Below are positions 1 through 9,255 of a stretch of DNA of 64,000 bases, in pieces. The stretch covers positions 3,224,001 through 3,288,000 of the forward strand of contig NZ_JABMEG010000001.1 of NCBI RefSeq assembly GCF_013179735.1. The letters are read 5' to 3'. The stretch comes from Permianibacter fluminis (GTDB lineage Bacteria > Pseudomonadota > Gammaproteobacteria > Enterobacterales > Permianibacteraceae). The position numbers were made by a program, and so were the translations under genes. The notes beneath the pieces are model-generated. The model saw nothing but the letters and a program-made list of their open reading frames with translations. It was not told the DNA's origin and did not search any database. How positions within the stretch are numbered: position 1 is the stretch's first letter; each line of letters begins with the position of its first letter.

Positions 1-1
1 C

Positions 2-232
2 GCCGACCGGCTCGATCCGGAGTGTCTGGTCGTCACCTTGCGCCACGTTCCCGGCAGCATCGCCCGCTTCATGCTCGGCGCGCGCGACAAGGTGGTGACC
101 TATAAAGGTCAGGTCAGTGCCTGGTACGTCCCGCCCAGTTTTCGCCCTGCCGATGCCGACACCAGTCGCTTTCTCGACAGCATTGCCTCCTCGCGTGAGT
201 TCGCGCATCTGCGCCCTGCCCGTCGCTCCTGA
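2..232 (+). CDS. C-terminal fragment of an unidentified protein
   Basis: An open frame enters from the left edge of the window and runs to a TGA stop, giving about 76 residues of a C-terminus. The start lies outside the window. The fragment contains short hydrophobic and basic stretches but no motif that I recognise. It ends about 120 bases before proB on the same strand, so it may belong to the same transcript. Function is unknown, and the fragment could be a domain tail of a larger protein. Confidence 0.45.
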   Translation, partial: ADRLDPECLVVTLRHVPGSIARFMLGARDKVVTYKGQVSAWYVPPSFRPADADTSRFLDSIASSREFAHLRPARRS

Positions 233-351
233 CACCACACTCGCTTTTATCAAGCAAAATCATTTGCCTCGCTGACGCGACTCTCGTCCAATAGCGATAC
301 CGCTGGCAACGCTGCCGCGGCTGCAGAATGCAATGCTCAGGAAGAGATGAC

Positions 352-1518
352 ATGACCGACCTCCGCTGGCAGCGGGCCGTACTCAAAATTGGTAGCAGCT
401 TGATCGCACCCGACCGCGATGGCTTGTCGGACCGTTACCTGAAAGCGATCGCCGCGTTCATCACAGCTGCCAACCGCAGTGGCCGCGAATTGGTGGTGGT
501 GTCATCGGGCGCAGTCGCTGCCGGCCGGGCGCTGTTGCCGCAGGCCGGTGATCGCAGCCGACAAACGCTGGTGCGTAAACAGGCGCTCGCCGCCGTCGGT
601 CAGGCCCAGCTCATGCAGTGCTGGGCCAGCCAGTTGCAGATGCCGGTCGCACAGCTCCTGCTGACCGCCGATGATCTGCAAGACCGCCATCGCTTCGTCA
701 ATGCCCGCAACACCCTGCGCGAATTGCTCAGCCTGGGTTGCCTGCCGATCATCAACGAAAACGACAGTGTCGCCACTGATGAATTGAAAGTCGGTGACAA
801 CGACAATCTGGCAGCGCATGTTGCCGCTTTGGTCGACGCCGATCTGCTGATCATCGGCAGCGACATCGATGGCTTGTACGATCAGAATCCGCGCACCACG
901 CCGAACGCAAAAAAAATTGCAGTCGTCGAACGCATCGATGCGACGGTACTGGCGATGGCGGGCGGCAGCGGCTCGGCCGTTGGCACCGGTGGCATGATCA
1001 CCAAACTGCAAGCAGCAGAACGAGCCACCTCGCGCGGCATCGCGACGGTGATCGGTGATGCACGAAATCCGGATTTCCTTACCTCGCTGTTGGCTGATGA
1101 TTGTCAGGGTGACTTTGATTGTCAGGGAACCCTGTTCCGTGCCCATGGCGAACCGCTGCGGGCGCGCAAGCATTGGTTGCAGCACACGCTGACGAGCCGC
1201 GGCCAGCTGCAGATTGATGCCGGTGCCTGGCAGGCCTTGCGTGAACGTGGCGCGTCGCTGTTGCCATCCGGCATACGGCAGGTCAGTGGCGATTTTCAGC
1301 AAGGTGACGCCGTAGACATCACCTTGTATCAGGACGACGGCGTCCGGCTGCTTGGCAAAGGCATCAGTCAATATGACGCCGGCGTACTGACCGGCATCCG
1401 CGGCATGCGCAGCGACGAAATTACCCAAAAACTCGGCAACACCGGCCAGGACTGCGCCATTCACCGTGATGATCTGGTGCTGTATCTGTCGCCTATTGAA
1501 CAGGAGTCATCACTGTGA
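352..1518 (+). CDS. proB: Glutamate 5-kinase ProB
   Basis: ProB phosphorylates L-glutamate with ATP to gamma-glutamyl phosphate, the first step of proline synthesis in the cytoplasm. The 388-residue protein has an N-terminal amino-acid-kinase fold (KIGSS near residue 12, then SSGAVAAG, a NENDSV segment and SDIDGLYDQNP) and a C-terminal PUA domain from about residue 285, as in E. coli ProB (367 aa). An ATG 24 bases upstream is in frame, but the ATG at 352 is preceded by AGGAAGAG at good spacing and starts where the family starts. The stop overlaps the proA start. Proline feedback inhibition is expected from the family. Confidence 0.96.
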   Translation: MTDLRWQRAVLKIGSSLIAPDRDGLSDRYLKAIAAFITAANRSGRELVVVSSGAVAAGRALLPQAGDRSRQTLVRKQALAAVGQAQLMQCWASQLQMPVAQLLLTADDLQDRHRFVNARNTLRELLSLGCLPIINENDSVATDELKVGDNDNLAAHVAALVDADLLIIGSDIDGLYDQNPRTTPNAKKIAVVERIDATVLAMAGGSGSAVGTGGMITKLQAAERATSRGIATVIGDARNPDFLTSLLADDCQGDFDCQGTLFRAHGEPLRARKHWLQHTLTSRGQLQIDAGAWQALRERGASLLPSGIRQVSGDFQQGDAVDITLYQDDGVRLLGKGISQYDAGVLTGIRGMRSDEITQKLGNTGQDCAIHRDDLVLYLSPIEQESSL

Positions 1519-2783
1519 GCGCGTTACTGCAGCAGCAAGTTGCGGCAACCCGCGCGGCCGCACCGGTTGTCGCGCCCCTCGACGCCGACACGCGCAATGC
1601 GCTGTTATTGGCAATGGCCGATGCCATCAACAACCAGCAAGCAATGCTGCTCGCCGCCAACGCACGCGATTTGCAAGCGGCAACCGAACGCGGCCTGTCC
1701 GCTGCCATGATCGATCGGCTGGCGTTGAACCCGGCGCGTCTGGCAGCGCTGGCAACTAGTCTGCGTGAGGTTGCCGCGTTACCCGACCCACTCGGCAGCC
1801 GACGTCCGTTCAGTCAACCGGCATCCGGAATTTCGGTGTTCAAGCAGCGCATTCCGCTTGGCGTCATTCTGATGATTTATGAGGCGCGGCCCAATGTCGC
1901 GGTTGATGCGGCAGCACTCTGTCTGAAATCCGGCAATGCCGTGCTGCTGCGCGGCGGCTCGGAGGCACGTCACAGCAATGCCGCGATCGGAATATTGTGG
2001 CAGCAGGTATTGGCTGCCCAGCAACTGCCCGCCGCGGCGGTCACGGTGCTGACCGAATGCAGTCATGACGATGTCAACGCGATGCTGCAATGGGACGAGC
2101 TGATCGATCTCGTTATCCCGCGCGGTGGCGAGAAGCTGATACGTTCGGTGGCCGCCCACAGTCGCATTCCGGTGATACGGCACTACAAAGGCGTCTGCCA
2201 TCTGTTTGTCGATGCCAGCGCGAACCCGAGCATGGCCATCGATTTGCTGATCGATGGCAAATGTTCCCGGCCGGCCGTCTGCAATGCACTGGAAACCCTG
2301 TTGGTGCATGCGAGCATCGCGGCCAGTTGGCTGCCGCAGGCAGCGGCAGCCCTGCGCTCACGTCAGGTCGAATTGCGTGGTTGCCCCCGCACCTGCGCGC
2401 TGCTCGCTGATTGCACGCTTGCCAGCGACAGCGACTGGAGCAGCGAGTATCTCGACAAAATCATCAGCATCAAAATTGTCGACGATCTCGATGCTGCCAT
2501 CCGTCACATACGCCAATACGGCTCGCAGCATTCAGAGGTCATTTGCACCAGCGAGCCGGCCAACGCCGAAAAATTTCTGCATCAGGTCGATGCATCCGTA
2601 GTGCTGGTGAATGCGTCATCACGATTCAATGACGGCGGCGAACTGGGTCTGGGCGCCGAAATCGGTATCGCCACCACCAAGTTGCATGCCTACGGCCCCA
2701 TGGGTTTGGAAGCGTTGACGGCGGAAAAATATGTCGTGCTGGGTCACGGTGAAGTGCGGCACCCGGAGTCACGGCAGCGCTGA
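1515..2783 (+). CDS. proA: Gamma-glutamyl phosphate reductase ProA
   Basis: ProA reduces gamma-glutamyl phosphate with NADPH to glutamate-5-semialdehyde, which cyclises and is reduced further to proline. The 422-residue protein is close to family length (417 in E. coli). It has the aldehyde-dehydrogenase fold, with the catalytic cysteine in RPAVCNALETLLVH (Cys256) and an EARPNV segment near residue 120. It starts with GTG, and the start overlaps the proB stop as GTGA, so the two proteins are probably translationally coupled and form the channelled kinase-reductase pair. The stop lies 15 bases from the end of the convergent MFS gene. Confidence 0.97.
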   Translation: MSALLQQQVAATRAAAPVVAPLDADTRNALLLAMADAINNQQAMLLAANARDLQAATERGLSAAMIDRLALNPARLAALATSLREVAALPDPLGSRRPFSQPASGISVFKQRIPLGVILMIYEARPNVAVDAAALCLKSGNAVLLRGGSEARHSNAAIGILWQQVLAAQQLPAAAVTVLTECSHDDVNAMLQWDELIDLVIPRGGEKLIRSVAAHSRIPVIRHYKGVCHLFVDASANPSMAIDLLIDGKCSRPAVCNALETLLVHASIAASWLPQAAAALRSRQVELRGCPRTCALLADCTLASDSDWSSEYLDKIISIKIVDDLDAAIRHIRQYGSQHSEVICTSEPANAEKFLHQVDASVVLVNASSRFNDGGELGLGAEIGIATTKLHAYGPMGLEALTAEKYVVLGHGEVRHPESRQR

Positions 2784-2798
2784 GGGATTACATGGCCA

Positions 2799-3977
2799 CT
2801 ACGGAGCTGACGGGACAGTCGGCGTCGTGATGTTTGCCGACCGCAAGCTGACAGCCATCACCACTGCCGCCAGCACACAGGCCGCGCTGGCCATCAGATA
2901 GGTATCGCTGCCACCGGCACCATTGCGCCAGAAAAAACCAGCCAGCAAATTGCCCAGTGCGCCACCAACCCCGTAGGACAAGGCACTGTAGATCGCTTGC
3001 GCCCGGCTGCGCTGATGCAAGGGAAACTGACTGTGCAGGAACTGCATGGCCAAGGCATGAATCAGCGCGAAGCTGACCGCATGCAACACTTGAACAAACA
3101 ACAGAACAGCAAAATTATCTGCAAACGTTGCCAGCAGATACCAGCGCAGCGCACTGACGATCAGCGCGAACAGTAGCAAAGGTGCCAATCGGAACCGGGC
3201 AAACAAGCGCTTGGTCAGCAGAAACATGCCAATCTCGGCAACCACGCCCAGCGTGATCAGCCAGCCACTTTCGCTCGCGCTATAGCCGAGGCCGCGCAGA
3301 TACAAATCAAAAAACGTGTAGTACGGCGCGTGGGAAATGGTCATCAGGGTGGTAGCGATCAAGAAGGCAATCACCGCCGGCTTGCGTAGCTGGGTGCGCA
3401 GACGATCATGACGCAGCATGTCGCGATTGATCTGCTCGTGACGCGGCAGTAGCAGCGCACTGATCAGCAAAATCGCCATGAACGCCAGCACGACGGGCTG
3501 CATGGTCGCCGGGCCGCCAGCCTGAATCGCGTAGCCGACCAACAGCACCGTGATCAGATAACCCACCGAGCCCCATAACCGGATTCGGCTGTAATCGCTG
3601 CCAGTCTTGGCGGTGCGCGCAAGCGTCAACGTTTCTGCTTGCGGAATGATGGCATTCCAGAACAAGGAATACGCCGACATCGCCAATATCATGGGCAAGG
3701 CAACGGTCTGTTGCAGGCCGAACGCCAATGCCAGCAACGAGGCCAACACACCGAGCAACAGCACCCGCTGACCGGCATGATAACGATCTGCCAGCGCGGC
3801 CCAGCCGTAAGGCGCCGCAATGGTTGCCAGCGAAATGGCCGAAGTACAAAGGCCGATGGTGATCGAGTCGAACCCCTGGGAATCAAAATAGCGACCGCGA
3901 TACGGCACAAATGCGCCGAGTACAGCGTAATAAAAGAAATAGAACGCCGACAGCCGAGCAAATTCGTTACGCGGCAT
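2799..3977 (-). CDS. MFS transporter, HcaT-like (3-phenylpropionate permease family)
   Basis: This is an inner-membrane protein of about 392 residues with roughly twelve hydrophobic segments. The N-terminal stretch (SAFYFFYYAVLGAFVPYRG) and the cytoplasmic loop GWAALADRY resemble the HcaT/nucleoside-symporter-like branch of the major facilitator superfamily. The start is uncertain: an in-frame codon at 4037 would add 20 residues without hydrophobic character, so I chose the ATG at 3977, where family homology begins. No good Shine-Dalgarno is visible. It lies 63 bases downstream of prmB and convergent to proA. The substrate cannot be inferred; small aromatic acids or sugars are the usual ones. 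Confidence 0.75.
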   Translation of the reverse strand: MPRNEFARLSAFYFFYYAVLGAFVPYRGRYFDSQGFDSITIGLCTSAISLATIAAPYGWAALADRYHAGQRVLLLGVLASLLALAFGLQQTVALPMILAMSAYSLFWNAIIPQAETLTLARTAKTGSDYSRIRLWGSVGYLITVLLVGYAIQAGGPATMQPVVLAFMAILLISALLLPRHEQINRDMLRHDRLRTQLRKPAVIAFLIATTLMTISHAPYYTFFDLYLRGLGYSASESGWLITLGVVAEIGMFLLTKRLFARFRLAPLLLFALIVSALRWYLLATFADNFAVLLFVQVLHAVSFALIHALAMQFLHSQFPLHQRSRAQAIYSALSYGVGGALGNLLAGFFWRNGAGGSDTYLMASAACVLAAVVMAVSLRSANITTPTVPSAP

Positions 3978-4040
3978 GACAACACACTCGCCGGCGCCAC
4001 ATCTCGCCACCGACTCCGCAGCCCAGACTACAGCCAAGCA

Positions 4041-4964
4041 TCACGACGGAAAAAACTGACGCAGCTCTTCGCGGGAGATCAGGAAAACCCCGTCATCGCT
4101 GTGCTCGAATTCCAGCCAGGTGAACGGGACATTGGGATATTGCGCCATGACATGGCGCATGCTGTTGCCGACCTCACAAATCAACAGGCCGCCGGGGGTC
4201 AGACACTTTGCGGCATCAGCCAGCAACTGACGAACAAAATCCAGACCGTCTTCGCCGGCAGCCAAGGCCAGCGCCGGCTCATGCCGATACTCGGGCGGCA
4301 CCGAGGCAAAATCCTCGGCATCGACATACGGCGGATTGCAGACAATCAAATCGTATTGTTCGTCCATCAGCTCGGTCAGGCCGTCGGACTGCACCAGCTG
4401 GACTTGTTCTTCCAGTTGATAAGCCGCGACATTTTCTTCGGCAACGTCCAGCGCCTCGGCGGAAATATCGCTGGCATCGATCAGCGCCTCGGGAAACGCA
4501 TGCGCACACGCGATGGCAATGCAGGCGCTGCCGCAGCACAGATCCAGAATACGTGCTGGCTCACGTTCACCGAGCCATGGCTGAAAGCGGTTCTGGATCA
4601 ACTCGGCGATGGGCGAGCGCGGGATCAATACGCTTTCATCAACGATGAATTCCAGCCCGCAGAAATACGCCTTGCCGGTGATATACGGCAACGGCCGCCG
4701 TGAATTGATCCGCTCGGCAGCCCGATTGGCGATGAGCTCACGCTCGCTACGAGTCAACCGGCAGCTGGCAATTTCACGGATGTATTCGTGCGGCAAATCC
4801 AGACTCTGCATGACCAAGGCACCCGCCTCGTCCCAGGCATTGATGGTGCCATGACCATAAAACAGATCGTGCGCGGCAAAGCGGCTGGCTGCCCAACGCC
4901 AAAAATCCTGGGCGGTGTGCAAATCATCAACGGCTTGCTGGATATCCTGCTCGGACAGACTCAT
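4041..4964 (-). CDS. prmB: Ribosomal protein L3 glutamine methyltransferase PrmB
   Basis: PrmB uses S-adenosylmethionine to methylate the glutamine side chain of ribosomal protein L3. The 307-residue protein (E. coli 310) has the N-terminal helical domain of the HemK/PrmC family, the SAM motif DLCCGSACIA at residues 141-150, and the glutamine-binding NPPY motif at 210-213. The sequence FCGLEFIVDESVLIPRSP is typical of PrmB rather than PrmC. Its ATG overlaps the stop codon of the upstream acyltransferase gene by 4 bases, so it is translated as the second gene of a coupled pair. Confidence 0.93.
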   Translation of the reverse strand: MSLSEQDIQQAVDDLHTAQDFWRWAASRFAAHDLFYGHGTINAWDEAGALVMQSLDLPHEYIREIASCRLTRSERELIANRAAERINSRRPLPYITGKAYFCGLEFIVDESVLIPRSPIAELIQNRFQPWLGEREPARILDLCCGSACIAIACAHAFPEALIDASDISAEALDVAEENVAAYQLEEQVQLVQSDGLTELMDEQYDLIVCNPPYVDAEDFASVPPEYRHEPALALAAGEDGLDFVRQLLADAAKCLTPGGLLICEVGNSMRHVMAQYPNVPFTWLEFEHSDDGVFLISREELRQFFPS

Positions 4965-5740
4965 GCATGTTCTCCTTGCAGTGTGCTGGTGCTTGCTTCA
5001 GCGGCGATTGGATCAGGCTGGCCCAGCAAGGCCTGCATGGCAGTCGCCACGCTGTCTGACAACGCCTGCCGGGTCTCAATGGAATAATTGGACGCGTCAA
5101 TCGGCGCGCCGATATGCACTTCGGTTTCGACACCGAGGTTGAGATTGAACGTGCCTTTCGGCAGCACCGTGCTGATGTTGCGGATTGCCACCGGAATGAT
5201 GATCGCCTGGGTATCAATCGCCAGATGGAAACAACCTTTCTTGAACGGCAACAGTTTGCCATCGACCGAACGGGTACCTTCCGGCGAGACCCACAGCACG
5301 ATACCGCTTTCCATTTTGGCGCGGGCGGCCGCCAAGTCTTTCAGCGCTTGTTCGCGATTGTGCCGGTCAATGAAAATGAATTCCGCCGCACGCATCGCCA
5401 GTCCAAACACCGGAATCCGCGACAGCTCCTTTTTCGCCAACATCCGCAGGCTGCCGGGCAAAGCAACAAAGCTCAATGGAATGTCGTAATGGCTCGCATG
5501 CGAACACATGATGATGTAACGGCGATTGCTTTCCAGCACCGGCATCTGGCCGCGAACCTGCCAACGCAAATCAATCAGCCGCACCAGCCATTGCGACCAG
5601 CGCCGACAAACCCGATCCATCGCGGGTCGTGGATTGCGATAAAGCGTGCCAACCCAGATGCCGCGCAGGCAATACCAGAACGTCACCGCCACACTGGCAG
5701 CCATCAGCAGCAACAAACGGAACAAGGAGGCTTTGCGCAT
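4961..5740 (-). CDS. plsC: 1-acyl-sn-glycerol-3-phosphate acyltransferase (PlsC family)
   Basis: PlsC-type enzymes transfer an acyl chain to lysophosphatidic acid, making phosphatidic acid at the inner membrane. The 259-residue protein has an N-terminal membrane segment (about residues 5-25), the catalytic HX4D motif HASHYD (His81, Asp86), a FIFIDR block near 122 and EGTRS at 154-158. These are the canonical motifs I to III of glycerolipid acyltransferases. It is the first gene of a two-gene unit with prmB (ATGA overlap). Genomes often carry several PlsC homologues, so this may be the main enzyme or a paralogue with another acyl acceptor. Confidence 0.88.
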   Translation of the reverse strand: MRKASLFRLLLLMAASVAVTFWYCLRGIWVGTLYRNPRPAMDRVCRRWSQWLVRLIDLRWQVRGQMPVLESNRRYIIMCSHASHYDIPLSFVALPGSLRMLAKKELSRIPVFGLAMRAAEFIFIDRHNREQALKDLAAARAKMESGIVLWVSPEGTRSVDGKLLPFKKGCFHLAIDTQAIIIPVAIRNISTVLPKGTFNLNLGVETEVHIGAPIDASNYSIETRQALSDSVATAMQALLGQPDPIAAEASTSTLQGEHA

Positions 5741-5936
5741 ATACCCGACTGTCGTATCGTTTTTTAAGAAAGCTGCGGATCAGTCGTGGTAGCGAACTGA
5801 GCGACAGGGTGTTGTTGCGACCACTTGATGCGGGCCACGCCGGCGCGCATTTTGCCATAAACCACGACGTCACCGATGGCTGACAAGCCGGATCGGCTCG
5901 GGTCATTTCAGGTTTCAGACGCCAACTTCACAACGT

Positions 5937-6395
5937 TCAGAGAGTGGGACTGTACTGCCCGGCCAGCCGCCACTGTGCACCTTCACGGCGCAACACCGCC
6001 AGCGCGCCAGTGGCAAAACCCCAGTCACGACCGGTCAGGTTACGCAGCAAGGCCGCGACCAACGGCATATGCGTTGCGACCAGCAGCGGCTGCTCGGCCA
6101 ACACCGCCAGCATGGTTGCGGTCAGGCCTGCATCGGCATCCGGCTGCAGCATCGGCTCGGTTTCGATGGCCAGCACTGGCGCCAGCTCCTGCTGCACGAT
6201 GCCGGCCGTTTCCTGCGCGCGCCGATACGGGCTGGCAACAATGCGCTGCGGCAGCCAGGCGTGCTCACGCAAAAAGGCACAGCTGCGTTTGACCTCTTCC
6301 CTGCCGGCGAGAACCAGCGCCCGGCTGGCGTCGTCGGCGCGATAAGGTTCAGCCTGACCGTGCCGCAGCAGGATCAGCACGCCAGTCGTGCTCAT
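5937..6395 (-). CDS. sixA: SixA-like phosphohistidine phosphatase
   Basis: SixA proteins are small histidine phosphatases that remove phosphate from histidine residues in phosphorelay or PTS proteins. The 152-residue protein starts with the RHG triad (Arg11-His12-Gly13), where His12 is the phospho-acceptor, and has the second active-site histidine in ATHMPL (His109) and the SPYRRAQET block near residue 55. Its length matches SixA (about 160 aa). The start overlaps the stop of the upstream sugar/nucleoside kinase gene by 4 bases. A role in dephosphorylating a metabolite rather than a protein is possible. Confidence 0.85.
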   Translation of the reverse strand: MSTTGVLILLRHGQAEPYRADDASRALVLAGREEVKRSCAFLREHAWLPQRIVASPYRRAQETAGIVQQELAPVLAIETEPMLQPDADAGLTATMLAVLAEQPLLVATHMPLVAALLRNLTGRDWGFATGALAVLRREGAQWRLAGQYSPTL

Positions 6396-7402
6396 TTCTG
6401 CTTGGCGAGCTGTTTGGCTTTGTCGCGCAGCGACGGCAGGTGCTGACTGGCCAGACGCGGACCAAACTCACTGACCACCAAACCGGCCGCGTAATTGGCC
6501 AGCTGACTGGCACGGCGAAAATCCCAACCCTGACTGCGCGCATACAGAAATGCACCGGCAAACATGTCACCGGCGCCGAGCGTGTCGCGCACCTTGACCG
6601 GCTCGGTTGGCGTTTCGATGAAATGATCGCCGTCGAATGCCAACGCGCCGTGGGCACCGCGGGTGATCACAAAAGCGAGCGCATGATCGCGCAGCTTGTT
6701 GGCAGCGGCGAAGACATCCGTGGTTTCGGTGAAGGCCAAGGCTTCGGCTTCGTTGCAAAACAACAGATCAACGCCATCGCCGATGAAGGCCCGAATGCCG
6801 TCGGCAAAATACTTCACCATGTTCGGATCCGACAAGGACAGGGCAATCGGGATATTGCGACGCCGGGCTTCTTTGCGGGCAATCAGCACCGCTTCGCGCG
6901 CGCTTGGCGAACTCGCCAGATAACCTTCGATGTAGAGAAAGCGACTGGCGAGCAACGCTTCGGTATTCAGCTCGCTCGGACCAACGTCACCAGTGATGCC
7001 GAGAAAAGTATTCATGGTGCGATCGGCATCGGGGGTAATCATCACCAGGCACTTGCCGGTCTTGCCATCATCACGCGGTTTACTGGCCAGATTGGTATCG
7101 ACGCCGTTGGCTTTCAGATCCTGAAAATAGAAATCACCCGGCTCGTCGGCAGCGACCTTGCAGGAAAAGAAACTCTTGCCACCGAGCTGCTGTACGCCAA
7201 TCAAGGTATTCGCGGCCGAGCCGCCGCAGGCACGCTTGTGTTTCTCGCCTTGCAGTTCGCCGACCAATTGATCGTGACGCGACTCTTCAATCAGTGTCAT
7301 CACGCCCTTGCTGATGCCCAGACGGGACAACTCGGCAACGCTGACTTCAAATTCATAATCGACCAGGGCATTGCCAATGGCATAAACATCGTAACGGGAC
7401 AT
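6392..7402 (-). CDS. PfkB-family carbohydrate/nucleoside kinase (adenosine kinase-like)
   Basis: This is a ribokinase-fold kinase of 336 residues. The N-terminal substrate-site motif (CGGSAANTL near residue 59) and the C-terminal DTLGAGD (273-279, catalytic Asp279) define the PfkB family. The overall sequence, starting MSRYDVYAIGNALVDYEFEV, resembles bacterial proteins annotated as adenosine kinase, although 2-keto-3-deoxygluconate or inosine are alternatives. I chose the ATG at 7402 because AAGGAAG lies 6 bases upstream; the longer reading from 7441 lacks this. It is coupled to sixA downstream by an ATGA overlap. Confidence 0.85.
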   Translation of the reverse strand: MSRYDVYAIGNALVDYEFEVSVAELSRLGISKGVMTLIEESRHDQLVGELQGEKHKRACGGSAANTLIGVQQLGGKSFFSCKVAADEPGDFYFQDLKANGVDTNLASKPRDDGKTGKCLVMITPDADRTMNTFLGITGDVGPSELNTEALLASRFLYIEGYLASSPSAREAVLIARKEARRRNIPIALSLSDPNMVKYFADGIRAFIGDGVDLLFCNEAEALAFTETTDVFAAANKLRDHALAFVITRGAHGALAFDGDHFIETPTEPVKVRDTLGAGDMFAGAFLYARSQGWDFRRASQLANYAAGLVVSEFGPRLASQHLPSLRDKAKQLAKQK

Positions 7403-7544
7403 CAACGGCTTCCTTATTCTGGTAATGCGTTTGACTGGCAAGCCAGCACATTCAAGTCATTCAGACCGACTCGCCCGCCGCGGCTGAATCCTGCCGGCAG
7501 ACGCCAGCGCGGCAAGCAGGGCGGCAAGCACAGCAACCGAGCCT

Positions 7545-8045
7545 CTAGCTCGCTGCCAGCGACAAATCCTTGCGATAGCGCCGATCACAACGGCTGACAT
7601 GCGGCGCCCCACACTGGCTGAGATAGCCGTGCCGCTCATAGAGCGCAACCGCTTCTTTCAACACGCTGGCGGTTTCCAGCTGCATGAAGCGATAGCCACG
7701 TTGACGCACCTCGGTTTCGGCCAGCGTCAGCAAACGGCGACCGAGACCACAACCACGCGCTGCTGCCAGCAAATACATTTTGCGCAGCTCGCAGGTGTCG
7801 GCATCGATCGGGACGAAGCCCATGGTGCCGACCAGCGTGCCGGCACGCTGCACGGCAAAAAAATCACCACCGGGCTGACGGTAATGCCGTTCGATATCCA
7901 GCACATCGGCATCGACGCCGGTCAGGTCGGCTTGCAGCCCGTATTCGGACAACACCATCACGATCAGTGACTGCAGCGCCGGACCACGGGCCGCATCGGC
8001 CGGCGCAATCCGGAATTCCTGATAAGGAATATCGTTGGTAACCAA
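7545..8045 (-). CDS. GNAT-family N-acetyltransferase
   Basis: This is an acetyl-CoA-dependent acyltransferase of about 166 residues. The acetyl-CoA pyrophosphate loop appears as LAAARGCGLGRRLL, following the beta-strand region CELRKMYL, which is typical of single-domain GNAT proteins. The start is probably the TTG at 8045, because GGAGGG lies about 8 bases upstream; a further in-frame TTG at 8063 has no such site. It stands alone between the PfkB kinase and the Sec operon. The substrate (small molecule, tRNA or protein N-terminus) cannot be told from sequence. Confidence 0.8.
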   Translation of the reverse strand: MVTNDIPYQEFRIAPADAARGPALQSLIVMVLSEYGLQADLTGVDADVLDIERHYRQPGGDFFAVQRAGTLVGTMGFVPIDADTCELRKMYLLAAARGCGLGRRLLTLAETEVRQRGYRFMQLETASVLKEAVALYERHGYLSQCGAPHVSRCDRRYRKDLSLAAS

Positions 8046-8194
8046 GGCAGCTGCCCTCCGCAACTCCCTCTATTGTAGAAGGCCGGTCCACTGGCCAACA
8101 ACGCCGGCCAGTCAGGCTTGCGCAGAAGTTGGCAAGCCGCCGGGGGCCCGCTCGTTGCGACGCCGCTGTTGCGACCCCCCTATTGGCCCCGGAC

Positions 8195-8225
8195 AAAAAA
8201 AGAGCCGCTGACGCGACTCTTTTTC
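8195..8225 (-). terminator. Rho-independent terminator after secF
   Basis: An inverted repeat with arms AAAAAGAG.CGC and GCG.CTCTTTTT around a TGAC loop (one C-A mismatch) is flanked by A and T runs on the two sides, so it can terminate from either direction. On the minus strand it lies about 75 bases after the secF stop and ends in a run of seven T. It most likely closes the queA-tgt-yajC-secD-secF transcript. Confidence 0.75.
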
Positions 8226-8298
8226 TGCCGTGGTGACGCACGGGCGTCACCGGGGCATTTTGGAACGGAACCCGCTCGGGACCCGCTCCACGCCCCAC

Positions 8299-9237
8299 TC
8301 AGGGCATGGCATCCAGATTGGCGCCTTCCTTCTCGACCACAACCGGGATCAGATCCTCACGGGTGATACCCAACTTGATCGCCAGCGCGGTTGCCACATA
8401 GACCGACGAATAGGTACCGAAGATCACGCCGAACAGCAGAGCGATGGAGAAGTTGCGGATCATCGGGCCGCCCCAGATCAGCAGGGCCACCAGCACGATT
8501 ACCACGGTGAAGCTCATGACCATGGTCCGGACAAGCATCGAGTTGATGGCGTTGTCGGCGGCTTCCCACGGCGTTGCTTTGCGCAGGTTGATGAAGTTTT
8601 CCTTCATCCGGTCAAACACGACCACGGTGTCGTTCAGCGAGTAACCGATAACGGTCAGAATCGCCGCCAATACGGTCAGATCGAATTCGAGCTGCAGCAA
8701 CGAAAACATGCCGAGCGTGATGACAACGTCGTGCATCAGCGCCAACACCGCGCCACCGGCAAAGCGCCACTGATAGCGCCAGCCAACGTAGGCCAGAATG
8801 CCGAGGCAGGACACCGCCATCGCGGTGAAACCATCGACAATCAAATCGGCACCGACGCTGGGGCCGACGTAGCCACCGTTCATCTTCTTGGCCTTGTCGC
8901 CATCCGCATTCAAGACGGCCATGACGGCATCGGTCACTTTGTCGCCGGCAATATGCTTCTGAGGCGGCAAGCGAATGGTGACGTCTTCGGCTGAACCGAA
9001 CAACTGGACAATGGCGCCTTCGAAATGCGCCGCTTCCAGCTTGCTACGAATTTTCTCCAGATTGGCCGGCTGTTCGTAACGCACATCGATCTGGCTGCCG
9101 CCAGTGAAATCCAGGCCCCAGTTGAAACCCTTCACGATGAACGAGCCGATCGAGATCAAAATCAGCAAAATTGAAATATATGAAGCCGGTTTGGCAAACC
9201 GATCCCAGCGGACGTGGTACTTGATATCAGTAGTCAT
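8299..9237 (-). CDS. secF: Protein translocase subunit SecF
   Basis: SecF forms an inner-membrane complex with SecD and YajC that uses proton motive force to finish preprotein translocation through SecYEG. The 312-residue protein (E. coli 323) has a first membrane segment at about 18-36, the signature FNWGLDFTGGSQIDVRY, a periplasmic domain to about residue 130 and five further membrane segments. It includes the conserved transmembrane block GYSLNDTVVVFDRMKEN. It starts 18 bases after the secD stop on the same strand. Confidence 0.97.
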   Translation of the reverse strand: MTTDIKYHVRWDRFAKPASYISILLILISIGSFIVKGFNWGLDFTGGSQIDVRYEQPANLEKIRSKLEAAHFEGAIVQLFGSAEDVTIRLPPQKHIAGDKVTDAVMAVLNADGDKAKKMNGGYVGPSVGADLIVDGFTAMAVSCLGILAYVGWRYQWRFAGGAVLALMHDVVITLGMFSLLQLEFDLTVLAAILTVIGYSLNDTVVVFDRMKENFINLRKATPWEAADNAINSMLVRTMVMSFTVVIVLVALLIWGGPMIRNFSIALLFGVIFGTYSSVYVATALAIKLGITREDLIPVVVEKEGANLDAMP

Positions 9238-9255
9238 TTGTCTTTTCCCGCCTGA

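Noticed and set aside
3639-4703. A plus-strand open frame spanning the MFS transporter and prmB
   Set aside because: It crosses two well-supported genes on the other strand and has no homology that I can see.
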